NCBI GenBank assembly: GCA_012514315.1
Contig: JAAZAN010000181.1
Span: 1 to 63,467 of the forward strand
Direction: 5' to 3'
DNA: 63,467 bases
Origin: Chloroflexota bacterium
GTDB taxonomy: Bacteria > Chloroflexota > Anaerolineae > B4-G1
The position numbers and the translations under genes were made by a program. This document shows, one piece after another, positions 7,794 to 16,149 of the stretch. Under the pieces are notes generated by a model that was given only the letters and a program-made list of their open reading frames with translations, was not told the DNA's origin and did no database searches. Each line of letters starts with the position of its first letter. Position 1 is the stretch's first letter.

Positions 7794-8672
7794 TCATTCC
7801 GACGCTGGATAGCGGTCCACGCGCTGTCCGTTGGCATTGTACAGAATCGCTGCGTCCGGCTCATCATCGTCCCAGATCGGGACTCCGAAACCGCAGTTGT
7901 GCCCGCCTTGATCAGCGTCCTGAACCAGCGTCCACACCCTCAACGTAACGCCGGGTTGGATGGTTCCCTCGAGCGGACAGGTCTCGCCCCCCTTTGAGCT
8001 CACCAACACCCAACCCACCAGATCCTGCGCTTCATTTCCAACGTTCTGCAGGCTGACCCACTCGGCTACATTGTCAACTGAGACAATGCGCACACGGGGC
8101 CCAGAAACCCCCTGGGTAGGCACAAGGGGCGAAGACGGTATGGTCACCGTTGGCTCACCGGTAGCCGTTGCCGCTTGCGTGGGAGCGAGAGTCGACGTCG
8201 GGACTTGTTCGGTTTCGCCTGGTGCTGTCTGACCGACCGTCGCCGTTGCCTGGTCCGATGGCTCATCCGTTGTGGCCGGGATCGTCGAATCGGGCAGTGC
8301 CTGTTCCTCGGGAAGTACCAGCGGACTGGGGGCCCTTGTGCTCGTCGCGCTCACGGTCGGAGATGAACGCGGAGTCGGCCATACGACGACCGATGACCGG
8401 GTTGGCGTGCTCGTCGGAGTCAGCATAATACCTTCAGCCGTGTTCGTCACTGTGGGCAAGCTGGCCTCATCAATGGGCACACCCGTAGCTGAGATGTCCG
8501 TGATTCGTCCCGGCGCCACCGCTGCACCGATCAACGCGCCATTCAACAGCAGGCAGCCCGTATAGCAGCCACAGCAGATGGTCAAAGCAATCAGCGGGAA
8601 GACCATGACAGGAACACTCACCCAGCGATCCTTCCCAGTGGCAATCTTCACCCGATGACCTAGCCCGTTCAC
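7794..8672 (-). CDS. Membrane-anchored lamin-tail-domain (LTD) surface protein with Thr/Pro-rich stalk
   Basis: 292 residues. A short cytoplasmic N-terminus precedes one transmembrane helix (about 18-48, containing PVMVFPLIALTICCGC). A low-complexity Thr/Ser/Pro/Ala stalk runs over about 75-185. The C-terminal domain (about 190-292) resembles a lamin-tail Ig fold: RVRIVSVDNVAEWVSLQN, DLVGWVLVS, GVTLRVWT and AILYNANGQRVDRY. The LTD family is found in secreted or surface proteins and is thought to bind other proteins or carbohydrates. The two cysteines in the LTD (ETCPLEG, HNCGF) may form a disulfide. The start is a GTG after a GAGAGG site. It forms an operon with the zinc-ribbon membrane protein downstream. 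Confidence 0.75.
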   Translation of the reverse strand: MNGLGHRVKIATGKDRWVSVPVMVFPLIALTICCGCYTGCLLLNGALIGAAVAPGRITDISATGVPIDEASLPTVTNTAEGIMLTPTSTPTRSSVVVWPTPRSSPTVSATSTRAPSPLVLPEEQALPDSTIPATTDEPSDQATATVGQTAPGETEQVPTSTLAPTQAATATGEPTVTIPSSPLVPTQGVSGPRVRIVSVDNVAEWVSLQNVGNEAQDLVGWVLVSSKGGETCPLEGTIQPGVTLRVWTLVQDADQGGHNCGFGVPIWDDDEPDAAILYNANGQRVDRYPASE

Positions 8673-8784
8673 CCATCCTCTCCCCTGAAACCCCCGGTGT
8701 CAGGACAACGCCAGGTTCTGGTCGCTCGCAATGCCCAGTCACCCAAATCGCTCCGGTGCGACAGACGGTTGGTTCGCTGACCCA

Positions 8785-10008
8785 TCAGTAGATCGAATAG
8801 GACACAAACGCATTGACCCGGGGAAACAATGTGTCGACAAGAACACGCCATGTCGAACTGACCCCCACGTCTGGATAGACGTCCTTCAGTTCACCCACAG
8901 TCCGATGTCCCAGCAGCACGACAACAGCCTGCAATGGTGGAACCCGAAGACAAACATCGCCATCGCAGCCCGAAGTGCTGTGCACACCGGCGAGTCGACC
9001 ATCCACCCAGTGCATTAGCACCGTCTCTCGGTAGGTGCTGAAGGTCACATCACGCGACAGTCCCGCAAATGGCGAGTCACTGACACGCCGCTCAAGAATT
9101 GGTCCAAGCGCCCTCAGCAGGCCACTCAGGCTAGGTATATGAATCTGCCAGGCATAGGCGCCAAGATCCTGACACCCGAGGCCACGCGCGATGCGCATCA
9201 GCACACTCTGTTCTGGCAAGCTCAGCCGAATCCCGGGCGTCCCCCGCTCTTGACCCAGTTGTGCCACATGTCTGAAGACAGCCAGCGCCGCATTGAAGCT
9301 CAACCGTGACGCCTCATTGACGAACAGCTCGTCGTGGAAATGGTGCTTGGGCACTTTGACGTAGCCCTCAATTCGTCCCGATGGGCCCAGAACGACCCAG
9401 AACTCAGCGGCGGTGTCGGTCCCAGACGTCTGGGTCAAGAGATAGTGCCAGATGTCAACACCGCGTGCCACAGTCAGATCCAGGCCCTTCGCCGCTTCGT
9501 CGTAGAGCTGCTTCAGCGCTGCGGCATCCTCGACAGTTGCGAGCCGAACCGAGTAGCCCTCGACCACTGGCTGATCTGGAACATCTCGGTACTCTAGCCG
9601 CAATCCTCCCTCCAGTGGCAGAGCGTACTCATAGCCAAACTGTCGGTAGAAGTATGGTATTCCCTGAATCTTCGACAGTAGGCACCCTGCATCATTCAGG
9701 CAGCGCTTGAATAGATTCACCTGAGCCCGGATCAGACCGCGGTTACGATAGTCCTCTCGCGTCCCAACAATACCCATTTCCCCGACACGGATCTCGACGT
9801 CCTCGAATCGCCACGTCCAGGGAATGAGGCACAGTGACGAGACAACCTCGCCATGGCCTCGTTCTTCGACGTAAATCAGATGACTGCGACGGGTGTTCGG
9901 GTGGTGTGTGAACAGACGTCGCGTCATCTCCGCCACACCTGGATTGTGCACCGTCCCATTGAACGCGGCAACACGTTCCACGTCGTCCTGCGAGGTTGCC
10001 ACGCACAT
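8785..10008 (-). CDS. Eis-like GNAT N-acetyltransferase with SCP2-like C-terminus
   Basis: 407 residues, arranged as in the COG4552/Eis group. The N-terminal GNAT domain has an acetyl-CoA loop in VGTREDYRNRGLIRAQ. A second, degenerate GNAT-like region follows, then a C-terminal sterol-carrier-like domain (about 300-407). Eis enzymes acetylate amines on small molecules or proteins as hexamers; the substrate here is unknown. The ATG at 10008 (MCVATSQDDV) has a GAGGG 8 nt upstream; an in-frame TTG start 18 codons upstream is possible. It appears to be transcribed alone: about 110 bp separate it from the lamin-tail gene and about 125 bp from the gene upstream. Confidence 0.78.
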   Translation of the reverse strand: MCVATSQDDVERVAAFNGTVHNPGVAEMTRRLFTHHPNTRRSHLIYVEERGHGEVVSSLCLIPWTWRFEDVEIRVGEMGIVGTREDYRNRGLIRAQVNLFKRCLNDAGCLLSKIQGIPYFYRQFGYEYALPLEGGLRLEYRDVPDQPVVEGYSVRLATVEDAAALKQLYDEAAKGLDLTVARGVDIWHYLLTQTSGTDTAAEFWVVLGPSGRIEGYVKVPKHHFHDELFVNEASRLSFNAALAVFRHVAQLGQERGTPGIRLSLPEQSVLMRIARGLGCQDLGAYAWQIHIPSLSGLLRALGPILERRVSDSPFAGLSRDVTFSTYRETVLMHWVDGRLAGVHSTSGCDGDVCLRVPPLQAVVVLLGHRTVGELKDVYPDVGVSSTWRVLVDTLFPRVNAFVSYSIY

Positions 10009-10134
10009 CGTGAGACCCTCGCCAAGTTGTTCTACGCCCAATTCGGCAACACTCGGCAACACAGTATGCAGTCTCCTGATCTAGAGAAATCCTAGTCGGG
10101 CAACACCCATCGCAATCCCTGCGAGGCATTCGCC

Positions 10135-10845
10135 TCAGGGCACATTGCGTGCGTATGCGATCGATCTCCCTCGCTTCCCAGTCGGACGGATCGCTCCCAT
10201 CTCTCTGAGGCAGTAAGCCATCTTCTGGGCCAGCTGACGTGAGAGTCCCAACGCATCAGATAGATCACCTGTAGTGAACTCTCCCGTGACATCCGCCGGA
10301 AGCAGCGCGGCAACATCCTCCACCGTCTCGAACTGGTGCGCCTCAACTACCTCGATCATCTTCCTGCCGATCGTAACCCACCCGCCCCTTCGCCACCGAC
10401 GACCACTCTGGTGTTGTCGCACCTCCTCCGCACGGATCAGCACGATATCCAGCGAGAACGACGGGCGTGCCACGATATCGGGCAGTCGAACTAACTCCCA
10501 GAACATGTCTTCGATCCGGCCACGCTTCGGCGACTTCCGCCGGCTCAGACGACTCACTCCATCGTCCCCCACCTTGACGATCCACTTCTCCAGCGCGACA
10601 GGATGCACCAATCTGAGCGAATGACGCTCCACCAGATCACCTATCTTGCGCTTGATGGAAGAGAAACCACTTGTCTGCACCTCAATCAGAGTATCGCCAC
10701 GCACGATGTCGATTAGATAACCATCGACGTACATTTCAAAGCGATCCCCGGGACGCGCGTACCACTCTCTCAGAGCAGCGTGGAGCGCACTCTCGTTCAA
10801 CGTGCCAATCCCAGAGCCTTGCAGGTTCATCATCCGACTCGCCAT
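10135..10845 (-). CDS. Uncharacterised protein with nuclease-like N-terminus and winged-helix C-terminus
   Basis: I do not recognise a named family for this 236-residue protein. The N-terminal part (about 15-90) has the beta-beta-alpha pattern of PD-(D/E)XK nucleases: FEMYV, then YLIDIVRGDTLIEVQT, a K-rich helix and LRLVHPV. The second motif would be ExQ instead of ExK. Residues about 95-170 are basic (SRRKSPKRGR, QSGRRWRRGG). The C-terminus (about 180-236) reads as a winged helix: FTTGDLSDALGLSRQLAQKM, then a GAIRPTGKRGRSIAYAR wing. This suggests a DNA-acting protein. It lies 21 bp after the aminotransferase gene on the same strand, but that spacing alone does not tie it to catabolism. Confidence 0.6.
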   Translation of the reverse strand: MASRMMNLQGSGIGTLNESALHAALREWYARPGDRFEMYVDGYLIDIVRGDTLIEVQTSGFSSIKRKIGDLVERHSLRLVHPVALEKWIVKVGDDGVSRLSRRKSPKRGRIEDMFWELVRLPDIVARPSFSLDIVLIRAEEVRQHQSGRRWRRGGWVTIGRKMIEVVEAHQFETVEDVAALLPADVTGEFTTGDLSDALGLSRQLAQKMAYCLREMGAIRPTGKRGRSIAYARNVP

Positions 10846-10866
10846 CGACCTGTCGTCAGTCGCACA

Positions 10867-12213
10867 CTATGTGGGCAGACTGTCCGTGGTCGTGCGCTGC
10901 GCGTCGCGAGCCTCTCGCAATGCATCCTCCATAATCCCGAGTGCCTCGTCGATATCCGCCAGCGAATGTACGGCTGAGAATCCATGGTGCATCGGCGTCC
11001 GATGATTGTAGTCGTGTAGATAGAGCCCGCGCCTCACGCATCCCATCAGGAACGCTGCCTCCATCGCTCGGTCGCACACCATCGCCTCACGGTAGTTGGT
11101 GACCGGCCCCTCAACTCCCAGGTAGAGTCCGAAGCGTGCTCCGATGCCTTGTACGGTACCCAGTACGCCGAGAGCATCGAGCAAGTATGTGATTCCGTTG
11201 TACAGATGGTCAGCAAGCGCGTTGATGTGCTCGTAGAACCCCGGTTTCGCAAGCTCCGTCTGGCAGGCAATGGCGCCAAGCACCGCCGTTAGATGACCAG
11301 TATACGTTCCGCTCATGATGGCCGGCCCCAAGGGAGACAGAACCGACATGATGTCCGTTCGACCGCAGACCGCCGAGATGGGCACACCGCCACCCAATGC
11401 CTTGGCCAGCGTGCACAAATCTGGCGTGATCCCGTAGTGTTCCTGCGCCCCCCCACGGCACATTCGGAATCCAGAGAGCACCTCATCGAAGATGAGCACA
11501 ATATCCATTCTGCTGCAGACGTCCCTCACGTGCTGCAGAAACGCCGGATCCGCCGGGACGCAGCCCTGATTGTACGAGATGGGTTCCATGATTACTGCCG
11601 CCAGGTCGCTCGAGTGCGCGTTGATCGCCCGGTCGAACGCGTCAGTATCATTGAACGGAACGACGGCCAGCAGATCTCCCAGGTCGGCCGGTGTCCCTGC
11701 CGAGTCCGCGATTGGCGCGACTGTGCCGTCGGTCCGCACATCGCCCAGCTCTGCGCCGCAGTTGAACCAGATGAGATCGTGCATACCGTGGAAATGCCCC
11801 TCGAACTTCAGGATCTTACGCCTGCCCGTGTACGCCCGTGCGATGCGAATCGCCCCCATCGTTGCCTCAGTACCGCTGTTCTGCAGCCGAACCTTCTCCG
11901 CGCATGGAACAGCCTCCGCAATCATCTGGGCGAGCCGCACGTGGTGTTCAGTCTCCCCATTGCAGATGATCCCGATCTCCAAGGCATCACGGATCGCCTG
12001 ACCGATGGCCGGATGCGCATGACCAAGGAAGTTCGCGCCACTCCCGGTGAATAGGTCGAGATACTCGCGCCCGTCCACATCCCAGAAGCGTGCCCCTTCC
12101 CCCCGGGCGACATACACAGGATGTCCCAGGAGCGGGTAGTACCGGCCGCTTGCGCCAGCTCCTCCGATCAACACCTGGTTCGCCTGTGCGAAGAGATCAA
12201 GTAATCGTGACAT
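10867..12213 (-). CDS. Class-III aminotransferase, glutamate-1-semialdehyde aminomutase-like
   Basis: 448 residues of PLP fold type I, class III. It has DVDGREYLDLFTGSGANFLGH at the N-terminus, NSGTEATMGAIRIAR for phosphate binding, LIFDEVLSGFR with the PLP-pyridine aspartate, and LAKALGGGVPISAV with the Schiff-base lysine. It is closest in layout to HemL-type enzymes, but no heme genes are near. It is the last or second-to-last gene of a run with uronate isomerase, sugar-type dehydrogenases and an amidohydrolase, so transamination of a carbohydrate or amino-acid derivative is more plausible than tetrapyrrole synthesis. The ATG at 12213 with GAGG 9 nt upstream is preferred over the GTG five codons earlier. 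Confidence 0.82.
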   Translation of the reverse strand: MSRLLDLFAQANQVLIGGAGASGRYYPLLGHPVYVARGEGARFWDVDGREYLDLFTGSGANFLGHAHPAIGQAIRDALEIGIICNGETEHHVRLAQMIAEAVPCAEKVRLQNSGTEATMGAIRIARAYTGRRKILKFEGHFHGMHDLIWFNCGAELGDVRTDGTVAPIADSAGTPADLGDLLAVVPFNDTDAFDRAINAHSSDLAAVIMEPISYNQGCVPADPAFLQHVRDVCSRMDIVLIFDEVLSGFRMCRGGAQEHYGITPDLCTLAKALGGGVPISAVCGRTDIMSVLSPLGPAIMSGTYTGHLTAVLGAIACQTELAKPGFYEHINALADHLYNGITYLLDALGVLGTVQGIGARFGLYLGVEGPVTNYREAMVCDRAMEAAFLMGCVRRGLYLHDYNHRTPMHHGFSAVHSLADIDEALGIMEDALREARDAQRTTTDSLPT

Positions 12214-12301
12214 AGAAGTCAACCTCACAGATCAAAGTGCACTCGACATTCGATGGGACAGCCGATCTACGCTGCCAGACAGGCCGTCAGAGACAATCCG
12301 G

Positions 12302-13645
12302 TCAGCCGCCAGGCAGCTCCCATCCTCGCGGCCCAGCGCTGCTGGCGCTGACTCCGTCCAACACGACCTGCCCTCTCCGAGCCACAACCCGTCCATCGCG
12401 AAACACCGCTTCCACATCCCGCAGGGCCCGAATATCACTGGTCGGATCGCCTGCGACAAGGACCATATCCGCGCGCTTCCCCACTTCCACCGTCCCGATC
12501 TCCCGGTCAAGCTGCAAGGCACGCGCTGCATCTCCCGTGACCATCCTGAGCGCTTCGATCGGACGATAACCAGCCCACCGTACCATCACCTCGACCGCAC
12601 GCGCCAGCTCCTGGAATCCGGGCCAGCAGTTGGTCCCTGGCCAGCGGCCGTACGCTGCATCCGTACCCAGGAATACCGGTACTCCACGGGACTGCATCCT
12701 CCTCAAGTATGGCCAGCGGACGCGCAACATGTCCAGCCACCACTTCTCCTCCGCCGTCATCTCGTCGCCGGACTCCTCTGGGAAGAGATAGGGCCTGGGG
12801 ATGATGGCGTGATCAACCCGCGCGTTGTTCTCCACCATCCGCTCGACGGCCTGATCGTCCGGCCTGATCGATGCACGATCATCACCGATCCACGAGCAGT
12901 GTTCGATCGTGTCGAACCCTGCCTGAGCCGCCAACCTGATACTATCCGTCGAGATCGCGTGTCCCGCAATCTGAAGCCCCAGTCGATGCGCATCTTCAAC
13001 CGCTGCGCGGAGTTCCTCCAGTGAATACTGCGCGCGCGTGATATTTGTACCGGGCGATGTCGTACCCCCGCTTACCATCACCTTGATGAAATCCACACCG
13101 CGGCTGGCCAACGAGCGCACTGCCTTCCGCATCTCGGATGGACTGTCAACGCCCCAATCCGTATACGTGTGGCCAGCCGTCGTGGTAATCATTCGACCGC
13201 AAGCCAGGATACGGGGACCAACGAAGTGCCCTCGGTCGATCATGTCGCGCAACGCGAGAACGGAGAAGGTATCGGCTCCGCAATCCCGCAGCGTCGTAAC
13301 GCCGGCCGCGAGCGCCATCTGCACGTGGTAGCCGGCTCGTACGAGCTGCTGTTCAGTATCCTCGAGGCAATCGTTCTGCTCTCCAAGCGATCGAGTCGCG
13401 TAGAGCGACTTATCCCACATAACGTGCTGATGGCCGTCGATCAGACCAGGCAGCAGTGTCATACCGGCCGCGTCGACGACTGCCACGCCCTTCGAGATGC
13501 TGGTCTCCCCCAGGCTCTCGACGGCGGCAATCCGTCCGTCGGGCTCGATCCGTACGCACGAGGCCAGCATCGCATCGCGGCCAGTTCCATCTACCAGTCT
13601 GGCGCCCACAATCGCCAGCGGTTGCTCCAACTCAGCTCTTGCCAT
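12302..13645 (-). CDS. Metal-dependent amidohydrolase (imidazolonepropionase/prolidase-like)
   Basis: 447 residues. A small beta-sandwich at both ends frames a TIM barrel with the amidohydrolase metal motifs: GLIDGHQH (strand 1), FIKVMVSGG (bridging lysine, strand 4), AGHAIS (strand 5), IEHCS (strand 6) and LGTDAAYG (strand 8). This combination belongs to the subgroup with prolidases and carboxypeptidases acting on acyl-amino acids or dipeptides, within COG1228. The substrate is not evident. The ATG has a GAGG about 11 nt upstream; a GTG seven codons upstream is an alternative. It lies between a small unknown gene and the aminotransferase, all on the same strand. Confidence 0.82.
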   Translation of the reverse strand: MARAELEQPLAIVGARLVDGTGRDAMLASCVRIEPDGRIAAVESLGETSISKGVAVVDAAGMTLLPGLIDGHQHVMWDKSLYATRSLGEQNDCLEDTEQQLVRAGYHVQMALAAGVTTLRDCGADTFSVLALRDMIDRGHFVGPRILACGRMITTTAGHTYTDWGVDSPSEMRKAVRSLASRGVDFIKVMVSGGTTSPGTNITRAQYSLEELRAAVEDAHRLGLQIAGHAISTDSIRLAAQAGFDTIEHCSWIGDDRASIRPDDQAVERMVENNARVDHAIIPRPYLFPEESGDEMTAEEKWWLDMLRVRWPYLRRMQSRGVPVFLGTDAAYGRWPGTNCWPGFQELARAVEVMVRWAGYRPIEALRMVTGDAARALQLDREIGTVEVGKRADMVLVAGDPTSDIRALRDVEAVFRDGRVVARRGQVVLDGVSASSAGPRGWELPGG

Positions 13646-13690
13646 TTCGATTCCGATCCTCACCACAACGGTTGGTTCGCTAATCCGGTA

Positions 13691-14008
13691 TCAGCGCCGT
13701 AACCACGCCCAGGCAGACTGCCCTAGCTCCTCGAACGTCCCGCCGGTCTGCAGATCTTGGCGGGTCACCTCCAATATCGTATAGATGGTGCCCTCACCGC
13801 GCTGGACAGACCAGTCCTCCAGATGAACCAGAAGCTTTCGATCACTTGTGTAGTACAGGGTCTCTGTGTACCCGCGGGTCCCCTCGTCATCTAGCTTGCG
13901 GGAACGGGATGCCAGCCGATGCCCCTCGAATTCCACGTGCTCCGTACGCTTCAACACTTCACCGTTGATGATCTTGATGCTTCCCACAAGCAATCGGTGC
14001 TTATCCAT
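13691..14008 (-). CDS. Small hypothetical protein in the sugar-acid gene run
   Basis: A 105-residue soluble protein without signal peptide, cysteine motif or membrane segment. I do not recognise the family. The sequence looks all-beta (alternating hydrophobic strands such as LLVGSIKIING, LYYTSDRKLLVHLEDW, TIYTILEV) with a short C-terminal helix ending in AWAWLRR. The ATG has AGGTG 8 nt upstream, and the spacing to its neighbours (36 and 45 bp) supports co-transcription with the dehydrogenase and amidohydrolase genes. Confidence 0.6.
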   Translation of the reverse strand: MDKHRLLVGSIKIINGEVLKRTEHVEFEGHRLASRSRKLDDEGTRGYTETLYYTSDRKLLVHLEDWSVQRGEGTIYTILEVTRQDLQTGGTFEELGQSAWAWLRR

Positions 14009-14044
14009 CGCGGGACACCTTGCAGGCTCGGGATCTAGGCACGA

Positions 14045-15112
14045 TCACTCGGGCCGCCAACTCACGTACCGAGGGTGATCGGTTCCGATGGGTAATGGGA
14101 CTGGTTCGCCTGTCTCCACCGAGTAGTACAGGGCTGTAATCAATTCCAGCGACGCCCGCGCGTCGCCCAATGTAACCGGCGGGTCACTACCTTGTTGGAT
14201 CGCATGGTAGAAGCGATAGAACTGCCCCTCGAAACCCTCAGGCAACGGATCGAATCTCCCCAGCGTCTCGGCGACCCGCTGCTCGTCTTCAGGCGAATCG
14301 GCCGTGAATCGCCAGGGGTCTCTGGTACAAGCGTACGGGGCCGTCGTGCTCTCAGCAGTCAGTCCCTCAAAACAGAACCGAAGCCGGCTGATCTCGTCAG
14401 CGGATCCGGTCGTGACCGCCAGCGTGGCGAGCGAGCCGTCCGCCATCTCCAGCACAGCCCCCAGGCAATCCTCCGTCTCGATCGGGTTCACGCGAGTCGC
14501 GGCATGGGCGAACACACGCTGGGCTGGACCAATGACATAGGTCAACACATCATGTGCGTGGATGGCCAGAGTCACCAGCGGCCCACCGAGCTCAGTCGCC
14601 CACCTGCCCCGCCAGGGCACGTCGTAGTACGCCTGGCGCCGTCGCCAGGCGGTCTCAACCGTTGTCAGATACGCCTTTCCAGCCAGGCCCTCATCGATCA
14701 GCAACCTGAGCTTCTGCAGACCGTGGCCAAAACGGTTCTGATAGATCGGCATGACTCGTTTCCCGGCGTCCCGCTCCGCGCGCAGCAGATCATCAACCGC
14801 CTGCAAGGAGCCTGCGACAGGTTTCTCACACACAACGTACTTGCCCCCTGCTAACGCGAGCAGAACGTGCTCAGAATGCAGGTAGGACGGTGTACAGACA
14901 TCGATCACGTCGATATCACCCATTCCACACAGCACATCCAAGTCAGTCAACACGTTGGGTATACCGTTCTGGCTGGCGACTTCACGCGCCTTATCCTTGT
15001 CCAGGTCGCATATCGCCACGACCTCAAACATCTCAGGCAGATTCCTGTATGCCTGAATGTGGGACCTGCCAATCCCGCACCCCACAACACCCACACGAAG
15101 TCTATTGTCCAT
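14045..15112 (-). CDS. Gfo/Idh/MocA family oxidoreductase
   Basis: 355 residues. The N-terminal Rossmann domain has GVVGCGIGRSHIQAY, an acidic residue after strand 2 (AICDLDKDKA), and the family CEKPVAGSL motif. The C-terminal beta-sheet domain carries GGPLVTLAIHAHDVLTYVIG, where the histidine and aspartate are the usual catalytic region. These enzymes oxidise or reduce sugars and their derivatives with NAD(P). The start overlaps the stop of the preceding Gfo/Idh/MocA gene by 11 bp, so translation is likely coupled. The pairing with uronate isomerase points to a sugar acid or its derivative as substrate. Confidence 0.88.
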   Translation of the reverse strand: MDNRLRVGVVGCGIGRSHIQAYRNLPEMFEVVAICDLDKDKAREVASQNGIPNVLTDLDVLCGMGDIDVIDVCTPSYLHSEHVLLALAGGKYVVCEKPVAGSLQAVDDLLRAERDAGKRVMPIYQNRFGHGLQKLRLLIDEGLAGKAYLTTVETAWRRRQAYYDVPWRGRWATELGGPLVTLAIHAHDVLTYVIGPAQRVFAHAATRVNPIETEDCLGAVLEMADGSLATLAVTTGSADEISRLRFCFEGLTAESTTAPYACTRDPWRFTADSPEDEQRVAETLGRFDPLPEGFEGQFYRFYHAIQQGSDPPVTLGDARASLELITALYYSVETGEPVPLPIGTDHPRYVSWRPE

Positions 15113-16136
15113 TGTTAAGATGCCCCATACGCTTTGCCTGAGCCTGTCCTTTCAACGCCAGCTCTGATACCAGGAACGGATGTGATTGGCGCATTGATGT
15201 CTCCGTGCGATTTCGGATATCAGCTAGGAGCTGGCGCCCGTATGGCAAGTCTACATCAGAGCAATCTACGTAATGTGTCCCCTTCAGATCGACCAAGAAT
15301 AGGTGGTCGCCCCCGGGGCGACCGCACAGATCACAGTTCTTCCGCAGCTCGATTGTGCCATCGGTACCGAGTATCATCAGCCGGGTATCCCCCCAGGTCT
15401 CCAGACCATCGGGTGTGTACCAGTCAACGCGGATGTAGCCCGTCGCTCTTTCGCTGCGCAGGAGCGCCTCCCCAAAATCCTCCAAATCAGGATACTCAGG
15501 GTACTTATAGTTAGCCACGGTGGAGGCCGCGATCTCGATGTCGCTCGAACCGGTGAACACGACATACTGATCAATCTGATGTGACGCGATGTCGATCAAG
15601 ATTCCACCATACCGCTCGCGGTCGAAGAACCACGGCGGCCGCCGCGATGCGTTGATCCGGTGCGGGCCGATGCCAATGGTATGCACCGCCTGGCCGATTG
15701 CGCCTGCGGAGACAAGCTCCTGTGCTTTGACCGTGGCACGGCTCTCTAGTCGTTCGCTGAAGCAGATGGAGTAGATGCGTTGCGCCTCCGCACGCACCCG
15801 CCGTGCTTCAAAGAGATCCGCCATTGTCGTGAAACCCGGCTTATCACTCATGAAGTCCTTGCCATGCGTCATCGCTGCAATCCCCACCCTGGCTCTGTCC
15901 GACGGAATCGCTGCGCTGACAACCAGATCAATCGTGTCATCCTCAAGTATCTCATCAACACACCGGGCCAGCGAAGCCTGCGGAAACGCCGCAGTGTACT
16001 GACCCGCCAACTCCGGTTCCACAGCGTGGAATGAGACAAGCTCAGCGCCTGCCCGCAGCAGCAGGTCAGTCTGCCCATAGATGTGAGGGTGGTTCAGTCC
16101 TATGGCGGAGAACCGCACTGGCGGCTGTGGAGCCAT
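15102..16136 (-). CDS. Gfo/Idh/MocA family oxidoreductase, divergent subgroup
   Basis: 344 residues with the two-domain Gfo/Idh/MocA layout but a divergent nucleotide site. The first loop reads AIGLNHPHIYGQ in place of GxGxxG, and the usual EKP is DKPGFTT. The C-terminal sheet domain has GGILIDIASHQIDQYVVFTG. Such members often act as dehydrogenases on polyols or uncommon sugars, but cofactor binding may differ. The ATG has a GGTGA/GAGG site upstream and follows uxaC by 13 bp, so the two are one operon. Confidence 0.82.
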   Translation of the reverse strand: MAPQPPVRFSAIGLNHPHIYGQTDLLLRAGAELVSFHAVEPELAGQYTAAFPQASLARCVDEILEDDTIDLVVSAAIPSDRARVGIAAMTHGKDFMSDKPGFTTMADLFEARRVRAEAQRIYSICFSERLESRATVKAQELVSAGAIGQAVHTIGIGPHRINASRRPPWFFDRERYGGILIDIASHQIDQYVVFTGSSDIEIAASTVANYKYPEYPDLEDFGEALLRSERATGYIRVDWYTPDGLETWGDTRLMILGTDGTIELRKNCDLCGRPGGDHLFLVDLKGTHYVDCSDVDLPYGRQLLADIRNRTETSMRQSHPFLVSELALKGQAQAKRMGHLNNGQ

Positions 16137-16149
16137 GAAGTCACCTCAC

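Noticed and set aside
10867..12213. Naming the aminotransferase hemL
   Set aside because: There are no tetrapyrrole genes nearby and the context is catabolic; the family also includes other class-III enzymes.
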